Origin: Bacteroidales bacterium
Lineage (GTDB): Bacteria; Bacteroidota; Bacteroidia; Bacteroidales; WCHB1-69
Length of the DNA: 64,000 bases
Direction: 5' to 3'
Assembly (NCBI GenBank): GCA_017394765.1
Contig: JAFPXF010000007.1
Coordinates: forward strand, 1-64,000
Shown here piece by piece: positions 54,201 to 62,188 of this stretch. The position numbers and the translations under genes are program-made. Numbering within the stretch: position 1 is the stretch's first letter; every line of letters begins with the position of its first letter. The notes under the pieces are model-generated. The model saw only the letters and a list, made by a program, of their open reading frames with translations. It was not told the DNA's origin and searched no databases.

Positions 54201-55872
54201 AACAGATGTTTTCGTTTGCGTCGCCGATCATCCAGTAGTTGTGCCTGTCAATGGGCTCGCTATAGTGCAGCGCTGTATCGTAGTTGAAATAAACGCGACT
54301 GGTGTAAAGGGGACACCCCATGTCGTCATAGAACTCCAGCAAGAGGGTGTCGCCTCGTAGAGACGTGTCCCTCAGGCAGAAAAATGACCATGTGTATGTC
54401 ATGCTGCTGTCCGTCAAGATGTACACAACGCTGTCGCGGGTGATGTCCGTGATTTTGCAATGCACGGGGAGTGTGAGGTAGGAATGGCGACTCATGCCGT
54501 CGGAAATGGATGGGATGCCTCCGCTGTGCGTGTAGAAATTGTCGTTCTTGTTGTTGGTGCTGTCGGCATTCGAAGGCGTGTGGTCCGCTGTGTGATAGTA
54601 GTAGTGATAACTATAGTGGTAGCGATACCGATAGCCTGGCGTGTGAAGCCCGCAATAATCGAAAATTGTAGAGACCTGCTCCAAAGTCTCGTTGTACCCG
54701 TACATGCCTCCGCCAATCCGTCCTTGCGGGTAGATGGTGTAACTGAGACTCCAAATGGTGTCGGGACACAGTTTGTAGCGGGTCTGCAAGATGATCTCCT
54801 TGAACCACGCCTCGCCGTAATTGTCCAGAACGCTCATGGTGTCGTACAGGAAGGCCATGTTCTGAACGGCTCGCGGCATGTCGTACCATCGTGTGGTGTC
54901 TTTGTCCGCACCTTTTGTGGGATTCACGAAACGATATTCGAACATGGGTGTCGTGTCGTTCATGTAAAAATAGTACTCGTCGTTGTGGGCGTCGATGGTG
55001 TGCAGGTCGAAAACCTCCTTGAACACGACGATGTTGCGGCTGGTCGGGATGCCCGAGCTGTTGCGAAGCAGAAAATGCCCCTCTTGCGTGTCGTGCCGGA
55101 CCGTCGGCACACTGACGAAGAGCTGCGGAGTGTAATATCCGCATCCGTCGTGGCAGAGCAGCCGATAGTCTCCGGATTCGAGGCTGTCAATCGTGTAATA
55201 GTGACGGTAATCGTACCGTAGCGGATCCTCACCGTTCTGCTGCGGCGCATCAAAGACAACACGGCGCACAAGGATGGTGTCGTGGGCGGAATACCTCCAC
55301 ACATCGATTGTGTAAGGGAAGGAACCCTCTTCAATGCGCACTTGGACTTTGCCGGTCGGGCTGCAGCTCAACGAGGGCACAATGCCGTATGGCGTGCTGT
55401 AGGTGAACAGGTTGTAGAGAACGCCGGCGGTGGGAATCCTGTATGAGTTTTCCACTTCAGCCTCCACGGAGTCCGTCACGATGGTGTAAGCATCTCCATA
55501 CGACAATCCCGTGGCACAAAGCGCTGACACCTTGACTTTGTATCTGCCGGGCCTCAGGTGGCCGATGTGCGCATCAGTGGTCTCCACGATGGAATCGCTG
55601 CCGTTGTCAATGGGAACGTAGCTGAAACGGATCTGCTCCAGACTCGCCCCCGCAGTGTCCGACAGGGTGCAGCTGATCCTTCCGTTTGCTTGGCACGAGG
55701 CCGCTTCTGTGGCGACAGACAATCGGACGTTACATACTGATTGTCCATGGATTAAGGACGAATCTGTCCAAAATGAAGAAATAATTGTTAAAATCAGAAT
55801 CCATAAAAAAGGGAGCCGTTTGGCTCCCTTCCTTATGTTGGTCTCCTCTTGGAGAAATGTTTTTCTTTTCAT
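51283..55872 (-). CDS. Large secreted protein with C-terminal FISUMP domain
   Basis: A 1529-residue secreted protein. The signal peptide has an unusually long basic n-region (ATG at 55872, hydrophobic core FLWILILTIISSFW). The first about 700 residues are tyrosine-rich beta domains of no recognised family. Ig/PKD-like parts follow (GCSNLRDSIHLDIISAPWAE, VCPGTEVPVQAIV). The last about 190 residues are a FISUMP domain: CWMQSNLRSRHYSDG, GLLYTWHAAVD, GICPEGWFLPEPEHY, FTALPAGFYNG, FWSTHNDFRF and final YSIRCILEE. It resembles the first FISUMP domain of the 22355 gene closely. No T9SS type A tail is visible. A terminator-like hairpin lies inside codons 15-23. Confidence 0.85.
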   Translation of the reverse strand: MKRKTFLQEETNIRKGAKRLPFLWILILTIISSFWTDSSLIHGQSVCNVRLSVATEAASCQANGRISCTLSDTAGASLEQIRFSYVPIDNGSDSIVETTDAHIGHLRPGRYKVKVSALCATGLSYGDAYTIVTDSVEAEVENSYRIPTAGVLYNLFTYSTPYGIVPSLSCSPTGKVQVRIEEGSFPYTIDVWRYSAHDTILVRRVVFDAPQQNGEDPLRYDYRHYYTIDSLESGDYRLLCHDGCGYYTPQLFVSVPTVRHDTQEGHFLLRNSSGIPTSRNIVVFKEVFDLHTIDAHNDEYYFYMNDTTPMFEYRFVNPTKGADKDTTRWYDMPRAVQNMAFLYDTMSVLDNYGEAWFKEIILQTRYKLCPDTIWSLSYTIYPQGRIGGGMYGYNETLEQVSTIFDYCGLHTPGYRYRYHYSYHYYYHTADHTPSNADSTNNKNDNFYTHSGGIPSISDGMSRHSYLTLPVHCKITDITRDSVVYILTDSSMTYTWSFFCLRDTSLRGDTLLLEFYDDMGCPLYTSRVYFNYDTALHYSEPIDRHNYWMIGDANENICSDLPRSIGLFQYSYTIYSYNYQGRNIYSYFGDTLYLVESPRDNFYNLKIHTVGPQQFAMEKERLDNPMVLEYQEYYHENSWRPGFKLSSIGLTPGLYVWVIKHACDRPDDTIRQEVDFLPDPVVSEPPSYVFDRRCSQLEITPVAGQLKLEGADIATFFQIHQEESVTHSANSVTKGNPMYVGIPGTYIISMYALPQNNDGLLQNDLCYIKDTVIEWDGATIQFDYLYSHVCNEGDTIGFVRARGKNGTHPYTYTLYDAPDGEGNIIGQNQTGDFDNIPIHFGQSLSIEMSDACNAHFLTNFSVSDMSKIRKGWAEENMNALSLCEGATCHFFGIALGGATYHWTGPAGFDENSQNAELFLARGSAAAGTYHVEVSGAGCSNLRDSIHLDIISAPWAELLGDTTVCPGTEVPVQAIVHGLAPISYTIACRDLEQTALTPFTNRGDGDRDTLFRTVVHHGTYCYISEIQDARCSYHIPEDTVTLQLSRGDREIRLTCTHDTVCRGTAAMVTAQSNAAAPYCIQWQETHSHEIIRTDTIDSDGKFASFIFDALTNDTTIIAAVEHGRACPYSPSYLYGAIHLCDDTLEISPGESMLVYDSGGPDAPYSAYESHILTLRATDSSTTLRLLTDYFACAGPAPGDTADVLYIFDHEGISGTPVLTLRGTHVSIPELISERGLFTLLFQSGQHTAGSGAYQGWQMRVTAPPITHTVSDTASVTVHPNSIKDTTLRLTVEEDELPYAWDGILFTQADSVTHLYEGAYGCDSTVTRILSIHREPACPEVVDYDGNRYPSVRINHVCWMQSNLRSRHYSDGRAIQGAAPYYSALHPDSTGNERVFGLLYTWHAAVDTSQTPVLTPAGHLQGICPEGWFLPEPEHYAALFAHGNAAIRSPHLWINGTGGHNSTGFTALPAGFYNGLTQRFENLLGDTRFWSTHNDFRFESSFSFRITYYCEEVMTPRSNPSDRYSIRCILEE
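55805..55855 (-). promoter_or_regulatory. Two hairpins, one terminator-like, inside the 5' coding region
   Basis: In mRNA order: TCTCC-AAGA-GGAGA (55855-55842), then a nine-base stem AAGGGAGCC-AAAC-GGCTCCCTT (55830-55809) followed by a T-run to 55805. The second has all marks of an intrinsic terminator yet lies within the open frame, 40-65 bases after the ATG. Attenuation coupled to translation of the signal peptide is possible. Confidence 0.7.
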
Positions 55873-55953
55873 TTTGATTCTTGTTAATTAATTGATATTG
55901 ATATATATATGTTTTGTCTGCAACATGAAATGCCGTTTTTCTTTTTCATGCGG

Positions 55954-55961
55954 CAAAAGTA
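55954..55961 (-). promoter_or_regulatory. -7 box of the 1529-residue FISUMP gene
   Basis: Minus strand TACTTTTG followed by CCGCATG, about 82 bases before the ATG. The leader is very AT-rich. Confidence 0.75.
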
Positions 55962-56025
55962 TAAAAAATATCAATACGATTAATAATAAATCAAGTAAAT
56001 ATTTATAATAAATTAAAAATAAATA

Positions 56026-57294
56026 TTATTTGTTAATTTTTGGCCGTGGGGCGCCTGTCCAAAGCAGCACGTTGGTCAAGGCGATAAAGCCGACGCCGGA
56101 GCGGGTCTCGAACATGCACTCCACCGTGATGTTCAGCATGACGAGAATGGCAAAGGAGAACTGCAGGATGTCTTTGCGGCGAATACTCTCAAAAAGGGGG
56201 TAGAGACAGTAGGCGAGGAGGATGGCCAGGCCGAGGATGCCGGTTTCGACAAGTTCTTGCAGATATTGGCAATGAGCGTTGTAGTTGTGTTCGATGAGGT
56301 TAGTGTAGTTTTTCTGGAGGGCATTGAGCTTGAGGTCTTCGGTGGCGTCGCCGGTGCCGGTGCCCCAAGGCAGGTTGTTCACGGCCACTTCCCAAGAGGA
56401 TTTCCAGATGGTGAGCCGGATCTCGCCGCTTCCCTCGCCGTATGGCTCGTCCTTGTGGTTCTTGATTTGTTCAAGCGCGATGAGGGCGCGGTTGTTGCTT
56501 ATGATGCCGGATTGATAGACGAAGATGGAGATGCCCACCACGGCGCCGAGGATCAGCAGGCTGATGAAAGGATGATGCCGGCGAATGGCGAAATAGAGGA
56601 GGATCCAAAGGGTGGAGAGCAGGGAGATACAAATCAGACCGGCTTTGGATTGCAACAGGACGACAGTCAGTGCCAGCATCGCGAGTGCGGGAACGGAGAT
56701 CGTCTTGTATCTTGTGGTGGAGGAGTGCCAATACAGATGCATGTCTCGCAGCAGCCAAAAGAAGGCAAAAGTCATGTACATCGCCACGTATGAGGGATGC
56801 TTGAAGAGGGATAGATAGATATAATAGAGGTATTTGCTGTTTCCGCTATAGACGACTCGGTATAAGCCAAACGGCACGATGATCAGGCATTGGAGCACGC
56901 AGCTGGCAACGAAGACTCCGAACAGGAGGCGCATCCGGGCGGGGGTGAAGAGTTCGGGTTTGCAGGAGAGAATGACAACAGGCGCCACCAAGAACCATAT
57001 ATCGCAGTCGAATGCGGCCAGCGCGGTGCTTTTCCGGGAGGAGATGAGGAATCCCACGATGGTGAGCAGGTATAGGGCGGAGAAGATGATGACAGCGGGG
57101 AGAGTGTGGCGAGCCCGCAGGTGGTCGCGTTTTTCCCGCCAGTTCCATTCCCATATCCAGTTGACAACCATGGCGACGGCTATGGGCAGCATCAGCCAGT
57201 TGGTGAAAGGCAGGGTGCCCATGGCCAGCAACAACAGTGCATAGAGCACGTTGAAGTGTTTGTTGTCAGAGAACAGTTCTTTCGGGTTTGGCAT
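56026..57294 (-). CDS. O-antigen ligase/polymerase-like membrane protein
   Basis: A 422-residue polytopic membrane protein with about ten to twelve hydrophobic segments. A large periplasmic loop near residues 265-340 carries GSGEIRLTIWKSSWEVAVNN, PWGTGTGDATEDL and HNYNAHCQYLQELVETGILG, the pattern of the Wzy_C (O-antigen ligase) family. It would join or polymerise surface polysaccharide on the periplasmic face. No other glycan genes are near; it trails the trmD operon after a two-base gap. Confidence 0.85.
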   Translation of the reverse strand: MPNPKELFSDNKHFNVLYALLLLAMGTLPFTNWLMLPIAVAMVVNWIWEWNWREKRDHLRARHTLPAVIIFSALYLLTIVGFLISSRKSTALAAFDCDIWFLVAPVVILSCKPELFTPARMRLLFGVFVASCVLQCLIIVPFGLYRVVYSGNSKYLYYIYLSLFKHPSYVAMYMTFAFFWLLRDMHLYWHSSTTRYKTISVPALAMLALTVVLLQSKAGLICISLLSTLWILLYFAIRRHHPFISLLILGAVVGISIFVYQSGIISNNRALIALEQIKNHKDEPYGEGSGEIRLTIWKSSWEVAVNNLPWGTGTGDATEDLKLNALQKNYTNLIEHNYNAHCQYLQELVETGILGLAILLAYCLYPLFESIRRKDILQFSFAILVMLNITVECMFETRSGVGFIALTNVLLWTGAPRPKINK

Positions 57295-57296
57295 GG

Positions 57297-57974
57297 TTAT
57301 TTGTCTAAGAGGTCAGGCCTGCGCTCTTTGGTGCGGATGAGCTGTTGCTCGAGTTTCCATTCGTTGATGAGCTTCTCGTTGCCGGAGAGCAGCACGTCGG
57401 GCACGCGGTGGCCCCGGAAGTCGGCGGGGCGCGTATAGACGGGGGCGGAGAGCAATCCGTCTTGGAAGGAGTCGGAGAGGGCGGAGGTGCCGTCGCCGAT
57501 GACGCCCGGGATGACGCGCGCCACGGCGTCCGTGATGGCCATGGCGGCGATCTCGCCTCCGGAAAGCACGTAGTCGCCGATGCTGATGTCCTCGGTGACG
57601 TAGAGTTCGCGCACACGCTCGTCCACGCCCTTGTAGTGGCCGCAAAGCAGAATGATGTTGTTCAACATCGACAACTCGTTGGCCTTGTGTTGGTTGAAGA
57701 CCGCACCATCGGGTGCCATCAGATAGATGCCGTCGTAGGTGCGCTCGCTCTTCAGCTGCTCGATGCAGCGTGCGATGGGTTCAATCATCATCACCATGCC
57801 GGCCTCGCCCCCGAAAGGGTAGTCGTCAGCTTTGTGGTGCTTGTCGGTCGTGTAGGCCCGGATGTCATGGGTGTGCAACTCCAATAGCTGCTTGTTCACA
57901 GCCCGTTTCAGAATGGAATTTCCAAAAACGCCCTCGAACATGTCCGGAAACAAAGTGAGTATGTCTATGCGCAT
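57297..57974 (-). CDS. trmD: tRNA (guanine-37-N1)-methyltransferase
   Basis: A 225-residue SPOUT-class enzyme that methylates G37 next to the anticodon and prevents frameshifting. Visible are the N-terminal [34 protein letters not shown] and the trefoil-knot cofactor site [33 protein letters not shown]. The usual partners rimM and rplS are not adjacent; it lies six bases after an O-methyltransferase gene. Confidence 0.97.
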   Translation of the reverse strand: MRIDILTLFPDMFEGVFGNSILKRAVNKQLLELHTHDIRAYTTDKHHKADDYPFGGEAGMVMMIEPIARCIEQLKSERTYDGIYLMAPDGAVFNQHKANELSMLNNIILLCGHYKGVDERVRELYVTEDISIGDYVLSGGEIAAMAITDAVARVIPGVIGDGTSALSDSFQDGLLSAPVYTRPADFRGHRVPDVLLSGNEKLINEWKLEQQLIRTKERRPDLLDK

Positions 57975-57980
57975 GAATTA

Positions 57981-58640
57981 TCAGTTATCCGTTATTTTCT
58001 CAATCATCATAATCCCGTCCCGAAAGGGTAGGAGCAGGTTGCGAACACGCGGGTCGCTTTGCACTTTGTCGTTGAAAGCGAGGATGGCGTGCGTGTCGCG
58101 GTCGTTGTGGGCCACCTTCCCGGCGACCTTGCCATTCCAAAGGGCATTGTCCACCAGTATGAAACCGCCTTTGCGGGTGCGGGGCAGCAGCAAGTCGTAG
58201 TAGGTGCCGTAGTCCTCCTTTTCGGCATCGATGAAGCAGAGGTCCCAGTTGCAGTCCAAAGTGGGGATGATATCACGGGCATCTCCGATGTGCAGCTCGA
58301 TGCGGTTGCACAGCGGGGATTGTGAAAAATAGCCGCGGATGCGGTCTTCGTATTCCACATTTTGTTCGATGGTGTGCAGCGTGCCGTCGGATGCAACTCC
58401 TTCGGCGAGGCAGAGGGCCGAGTAGCCGGTGAAGGTGCCCACCTCCACAACGTGGCGGGGATGCAACATGCGGGCCACCATTGTCAGGAATAATCCCTGC
58501 AGCTGTCCTGAAAGCATCCTTGGATTGATGGTCTCCAGATGCGTCTGCCGGTTCAGGCGATATAGCAAGCCGCTTTCAGGTGAGCTGTGGGCCTCGCAAT
58601 ACTCCTCGATGTCGTGGTCAATCAGGTCGAACGTGGACAT
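57981..58640 (-). CDS. Class I SAM-dependent O-methyltransferase (caffeoyl-CoA OMT-like)
   Basis: A 219-residue methyltransferase: cofactor loop VVEVGTFTGYSALCLAEGV, acidic IEQNVEYEDRIRGYF, metal/catalytic region CFIDAEKEDYGTYYDLLLPR and ILVDNALWNGKVAG. This matches the divalent-cation-dependent catechol/caffeoyl-CoA OMT family; the natural substrate is unknown. The ATG at 58640 (MSTFDLIDHDIEEY) is chosen because it follows the xseB stop by two bases; a longer frame would run into xseB. Confidence 0.92.
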   Translation of the reverse strand: MSTFDLIDHDIEEYCEAHSSPESGLLYRLNRQTHLETINPRMLSGQLQGLFLTMVARMLHPRHVVEVGTFTGYSALCLAEGVASDGTLHTIEQNVEYEDRIRGYFSQSPLCNRIELHIGDARDIIPTLDCNWDLCFIDAEKEDYGTYYDLLLPRTRKGGFILVDNALWNGKVAGKVAHNDRDTHAILAFNDKVQSDPRVRNLLLPFRDGIMMIEKITDN

Positions 58641-58642
58641 GT

Positions 58643-58837
58643 CTATGATAGTTCTGCTATGGTTTTGTTCACCTCTTCTTCTGTTTTGGTGAGCTTGTCT
58701 TTGCAAATCTTGATCAACTGGGTGGCAGTCTTGATGTTGTCAGCCAAGTCGTCCACGGAGATGTCTGCATCCTCCATCTGTTTCACAATCTGCTGCAGTT
58801 TTTCGAATGCTTCGGTATAGGTCAGGTTTTCTTTCAT
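58643..58837 (-). CDS. xseB: Exodeoxyribonuclease VII small subunit
   Basis: A 64-residue helical protein with the XseB pattern: LTYTEAFEKLQQIVKQMEDA, DISVDDLADNI, then a lysine-rich helix and TEEEVNKTIAEL. It pairs with XseA, whose gene is not in the window, to degrade single-stranded DNA. The ATG at 58837 is used; the frame extends to a TTG nine bases upstream. Confidence 0.92.
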   Translation of the reverse strand: MKENLTYTEAFEKLQQIVKQMEDADISVDDLADNIKTATQLIKICKDKLTKTEEEVNKTIAELS

Positions 58838-58854
58838 CTCTTCCAAAACAAAAG

Positions 58855-59535
58855 TTAGTATTTGACACCGACCTTGAAGCCGGCGAAATGGTAGAGCGCG
58901 GGTTGGATGCTGTTCGCGAAAAGAGCGGAATAGTCGGTCTCGCCCTCCACAGGAATGGTGTAGCGGATCTTGGAATACTGCACCTTGTAGGTGCCGGCCA
59001 GGATCAGCGACACCTTGTCTGTGAGGTTGATGTTGATGCCGATGCCCCCTTCGCCCATGGGACCCCAGTTGCTGCCATGGATCACATGGTCCTTGTCAGG
59101 CTCGGAGGAGATATACCATTTGAAGCCCCAGCCGAGGTTGATGAATGCCATGGGCGCCACCTTGCTTTGCATCATGTTGACGCTGAAGTTGAGATACAAC
59201 GGCACGAATGCGGTTCTGTTCCAGAAGTCGATGCCGGCACCCACGCCCATGTAGAAGAAATTGTTGAACTGGTAGGCAATGAGTTGGCCGACCTGGATGT
59301 TGAAGTTCTTGTTGCGAACCGTTTTCAGCACATCGTCGTCCTCCAGTACCGGCGGCAGGAGGAGGTCGTGGCAGTCGTGGGCGGCCAGACGGAATTCACC
59401 CACGCCGCCACCGTAGCCCAGGGAGGTCATGAAGGTGAATCTTCTTTGTTGTTGCACTTTGTTGCGTTGGGCTTGTGCGTTCGGGGCCGCGGCGAGAAGG
59501 AGGCCGAGGAGCAGGAGGAGAGCGGTATGTTTCAT
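58855..59535 (-). CDS. Outer-membrane beta-barrel-like protein of unknown function
   Basis: A 226-residue protein with signal peptide (MKHTALLLLLGLLLAAAPNA QAQ region) and alternating hydrophobic strands: FMTSLGYGGGVGEF, FFYMGVGAGIDFW, MAFINLGWGFKWYIS, GGIGININLTDKVSLILAG, ending FAGFKVGVKY with an aromatic C-terminus as in barrels. The ATG at 59535 fits the signal peptide better than one at 59577. It probably forms a small porin-like barrel; family not recognised. Seventeen bases separate it from xseB. Confidence 0.75.
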   Translation of the reverse strand: MKHTALLLLLGLLLAAAPNAQAQRNKVQQQRRFTFMTSLGYGGGVGEFRLAAHDCHDLLLPPVLEDDDVLKTVRNKNFNIQVGQLIAYQFNNFFYMGVGAGIDFWNRTAFVPLYLNFSVNMMQSKVAPMAFINLGWGFKWYISSEPDKDHVIHGSNWGPMGEGGIGININLTDKVSLILAGTYKVQYSKIRYTIPVEGETDYSALFANSIQPALYHFAGFKVGVKY

Positions 59536-59599
59536 GAAATTCGGGTTTCGCATATCAAAAAGGTGTTTAATTAGCATTATATAATAATTGTAAGAATGG

Positions 59600-61261
59600 T
59601 CATTGTTTTTTCAGCAGTTCACGGGCGGTGGCGCGGGCGGCTTCGGTGGTGCCGGCACCCCCGAACATGGTGGCGATGGCCTCCACACGCTCCTCCCCCT
59701 CCAAAGGACGAAGGTCGGTGACCGCCTCGCCTTCGCGGTTTTCCTTGAAAACCAGGAGGTGGCGGTTGCCCCGTGCGGCAATTTGCGGCAGATGGGTGAT
59801 GGCGACTACTTGGTGGCGCTGCGACAAAGCCTGCATGGCAACGCCCACCTTGTGGGCCGTCTCCCCGGAGATGCCTGTGTCGATTTCATCGAAAATGACG
59901 GTCGGCAATACCGTGGAGTCTGTGATGACCGACTTGAGCGCCAGCATGATACGGGACATCTCGCCGCCGGAGGCCACCTTCCCCAGATCAGCCGGCTCCA
60001 TGCCGGGATTGGCCGTAAAAAGGAATGTGGCGCGGTCCATGCCCGACTCCTGCATCTCGTCCACGGGTTCGAGCACAATCTCCATGCGGCTGTCAGGCAT
60101 GCCCAACTCCCGCAGGTGGTGCTCAATCTCCTTCTGGAGTTTTGCGATGACTTGCTGACGGCTTTTCGACAGCTGCTGCGCTAACGCCAACGTCTCTTTC
60201 CGTGCCGCGTGACAAGCTTTCTCCAACTCCTGGAGTTGCTCCTTGTCATTGCTTTGCTGCGACAGTTCTTGGCGGAGACGGTCAGCCAAGGCGAGCAACT
60301 CGGGTATGTTGTCCACTTGGTATTTGTGTTGCAAAGTGTAGATGAGGTCGATGCGTTCGTTGAGGCGGTCCAGCTCTTGCGGGTTGACTTCCACCTCGTC
60401 CTCTTTGCGGGCGATTTCGTATGCGATGTCCTTGAGTTCCACGGCGGCCTCGTGGAGGCGGTGCCGGATCTCTTCAAAATCGGGACCCAAGTCGCGCAAG
60501 GATTCACATTCGGCTTGTACGGCCTTGAGTTGTTGCAGCACGTTGCCCTCCTCCTGCTCGGAGAGCTGCTGTGCGGCGGCGTAGAGGTGTGATTTGATCT
60601 CCTCGGCATGGCTGAGCAGTCGTATCTGCTGTTCAGTCAGCTCCTGCTCGCCGGGTTGCAGCTGCGCTTTGTCCAGCTCCTCAACCGTGTATTGCAGGAA
60701 TTCCTGCCGCAAGGCATCCTCGGTGCATTTTTGCTTGAGATCCGCATGTTGTTGTTCCAACTGACGAAGTTGGGAAAGATTTTGTCGATAACGGATGCGT
60801 AAGTCGCCGTTTTGGGCATATTGGTCGATGACGCGCAGGCGGAATGAGGAGTCGCGCGGCAGCAGGTTCTGGAGCTGGGAGTGTATGTCGATGAGCTTGC
60901 CGGCCAATGTGCGCAGGATGACCAAAGTCACGGGCGTGTCGTTGATGAAGGCGCGCGACTTGCCACTCTCGTTGATTTCGCGGCGCAGTGTGGTCAGCGG
61001 CTGGTAATCGAGGTCGTTTTGTTCGAAGAAATTCCGGAGGTCCAAACCCTCGATGTCAAAAAGTCCTTCCACGATGCACTTGCGTGTCTTGTCGCGGAGC
61101 ACCTCTGTTTCGGCGCGGCTGCCTAAGATCAGCGACAACGCGCCCATAAGGATGGATTTTCCCGCACCTGTCTCGCCCGTGATGACCGTCAGGCCCCGGT
61201 CGAACGCCATCCGCAAGGACCGGATGAGCGCATAGTTCTCTATCTGCAGGGCGCGGAGCAT
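59600..61261 (-). CDS. recN: DNA repair protein RecN
   Basis: A 553-residue SMC-like ATPase for double-strand-break repair: Walker A ITGETGAGKSILMGALSLIL near the start, a long coiled-coil centre (about residues 150-380, rich in Q/E/L), signature ASGGEMSRIMLALKSV and Walker B VIFDEIDTGISGETAHKVG, then ITHLPQIAARGNRHLLV. Complete length. It starts six bases after porD. Confidence 0.97.
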   Translation of the reverse strand: MLRALQIENYALIRSLRMAFDRGLTVITGETGAGKSILMGALSLILGSRAETEVLRDKTRKCIVEGLFDIEGLDLRNFFEQNDLDYQPLTTLRREINESGKSRAFINDTPVTLVILRTLAGKLIDIHSQLQNLLPRDSSFRLRVIDQYAQNGDLRIRYRQNLSQLRQLEQQHADLKQKCTEDALRQEFLQYTVEELDKAQLQPGEQELTEQQIRLLSHAEEIKSHLYAAAQQLSEQEEGNVLQQLKAVQAECESLRDLGPDFEEIRHRLHEAAVELKDIAYEIARKEDEVEVNPQELDRLNERIDLIYTLQHKYQVDNIPELLALADRLRQELSQQSNDKEQLQELEKACHAARKETLALAQQLSKSRQQVIAKLQKEIEHHLRELGMPDSRMEIVLEPVDEMQESGMDRATFLFTANPGMEPADLGKVASGGEMSRIMLALKSVITDSTVLPTVIFDEIDTGISGETAHKVGVAMQALSQRHQVVAITHLPQIAARGNRHLLVFKENREGEAVTDLRPLEGEERVEAIATMFGGAGTTEAARATARELLKKQ

Positions 61262-61267
61262 AAGAGG

Positions 61268-62176
61268 CTATTTGGATGCGGAGTTGATGGCGTCGTAACG
61301 GGAAGAGTTGGTGGGGTCGATTTGTTTCATGATGTTGACGACCTGCGACTTCTCACTTGGCATGCCCTCTTTGAAAATGTTGATGATTTCATCGCACTTG
61401 GCAGCGGCGAAAGCCTTTACCATGGCAAGGTTGGAACGCTGTTGCGCCACCTGTTGCAGCAACTTGAGGCTTTCCAGGATGACCGCGCGACCGGCATCGG
61501 GTGACTCGCTCATCACGTCTAACCCGAGGCGATGGTACTGATATAAGAAGTCATGCAGCTTGCTGTAGGAACTGTTGGTGAAATTCTCAATGATCCAGTA
61601 GCGGTTGTTCTGGCCGTTGTCGGCACGTGTCCAGCCCTTCTCCTTGGAAGATTGGTTGAGATCGACGATGGACTGCATCTTGCTGAAGTATGGACTGCCG
61701 CCGTTCGGGGAGAAGCTGTCAAACTCAACAGCTAAGAAAAGGTTGAGGTAATAGGCAATCAGCGAGGTGAACTGAGAGAGGTTCTGGTCGTCGGCATACT
61801 CCAACGGATCACCCTCGGCATAGGTGAACTGGATGTTCTTGTCTTGGAAGTTGACGAGCGTGGTCTTGTAGCTGGCCTTATAGACAGGACGTTGCAACAG
61901 GATGGTCATCGTGCCCTCGAATACGTCGCCCGATACCTTGGTGAGGTTGATTTGCAGGGCGCACTCGATGCGCTCCGTCATCTTCAGGTTGTATTGGCAC
62001 CATTTGCGGTCGTGGATGAATTGATACAACTTTTGTTGCAGGTCGTTGTACCGCTGTTGGTTGACGCCACCGGTGACTTGGTGGGCGTTGACGGAGACCT
62101 GGCATTGGAAATCCTGGGCGTGCAACATGCAGCCTATGAGGAGCGCGCAGGTCAGTATCAAGATTTTTTTCATCAT
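61268..62176 (-). CDS. porD: PorD (DUF4835) family type IX secretion-associated protein
   Basis: A 302-residue periplasmic protein with signal peptide (KKILILTCALLIGCMLHAQ). It matches DUF4835/PorD: DFQCQVSVNAHQVTGGVNQQ, the FIHDRKW segment, YAEGDPLEYADDQNLSQFTS and a helical C-terminal half ending with MKQIDPTNSSRYD. PorD proteins are linked to type IX secretion, consistent with the T9SS tails on four proteins in this window. It lies between coaBC and recN, a conserved Bacteroidota order as far as I recall. Confidence 0.92.
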   Translation of the reverse strand: MMKKILILTCALLIGCMLHAQDFQCQVSVNAHQVTGGVNQQRYNDLQQKLYQFIHDRKWCQYNLKMTERIECALQINLTKVSGDVFEGTMTILLQRPVYKASYKTTLVNFQDKNIQFTYAEGDPLEYADDQNLSQFTSLIAYYLNLFLAVEFDSFSPNGGSPYFSKMQSIVDLNQSSKEKGWTRADNGQNNRYWIIENFTNSSYSKLHDFLYQYHRLGLDVMSESPDAGRAVILESLKLLQQVAQQRSNLAMVKAFAAAKCDEIINIFKEGMPSEKSQVVNIMKQIDPTNSSRYDAINSASK

Positions 62177-62188
62177 AGTGTTCGTTGG

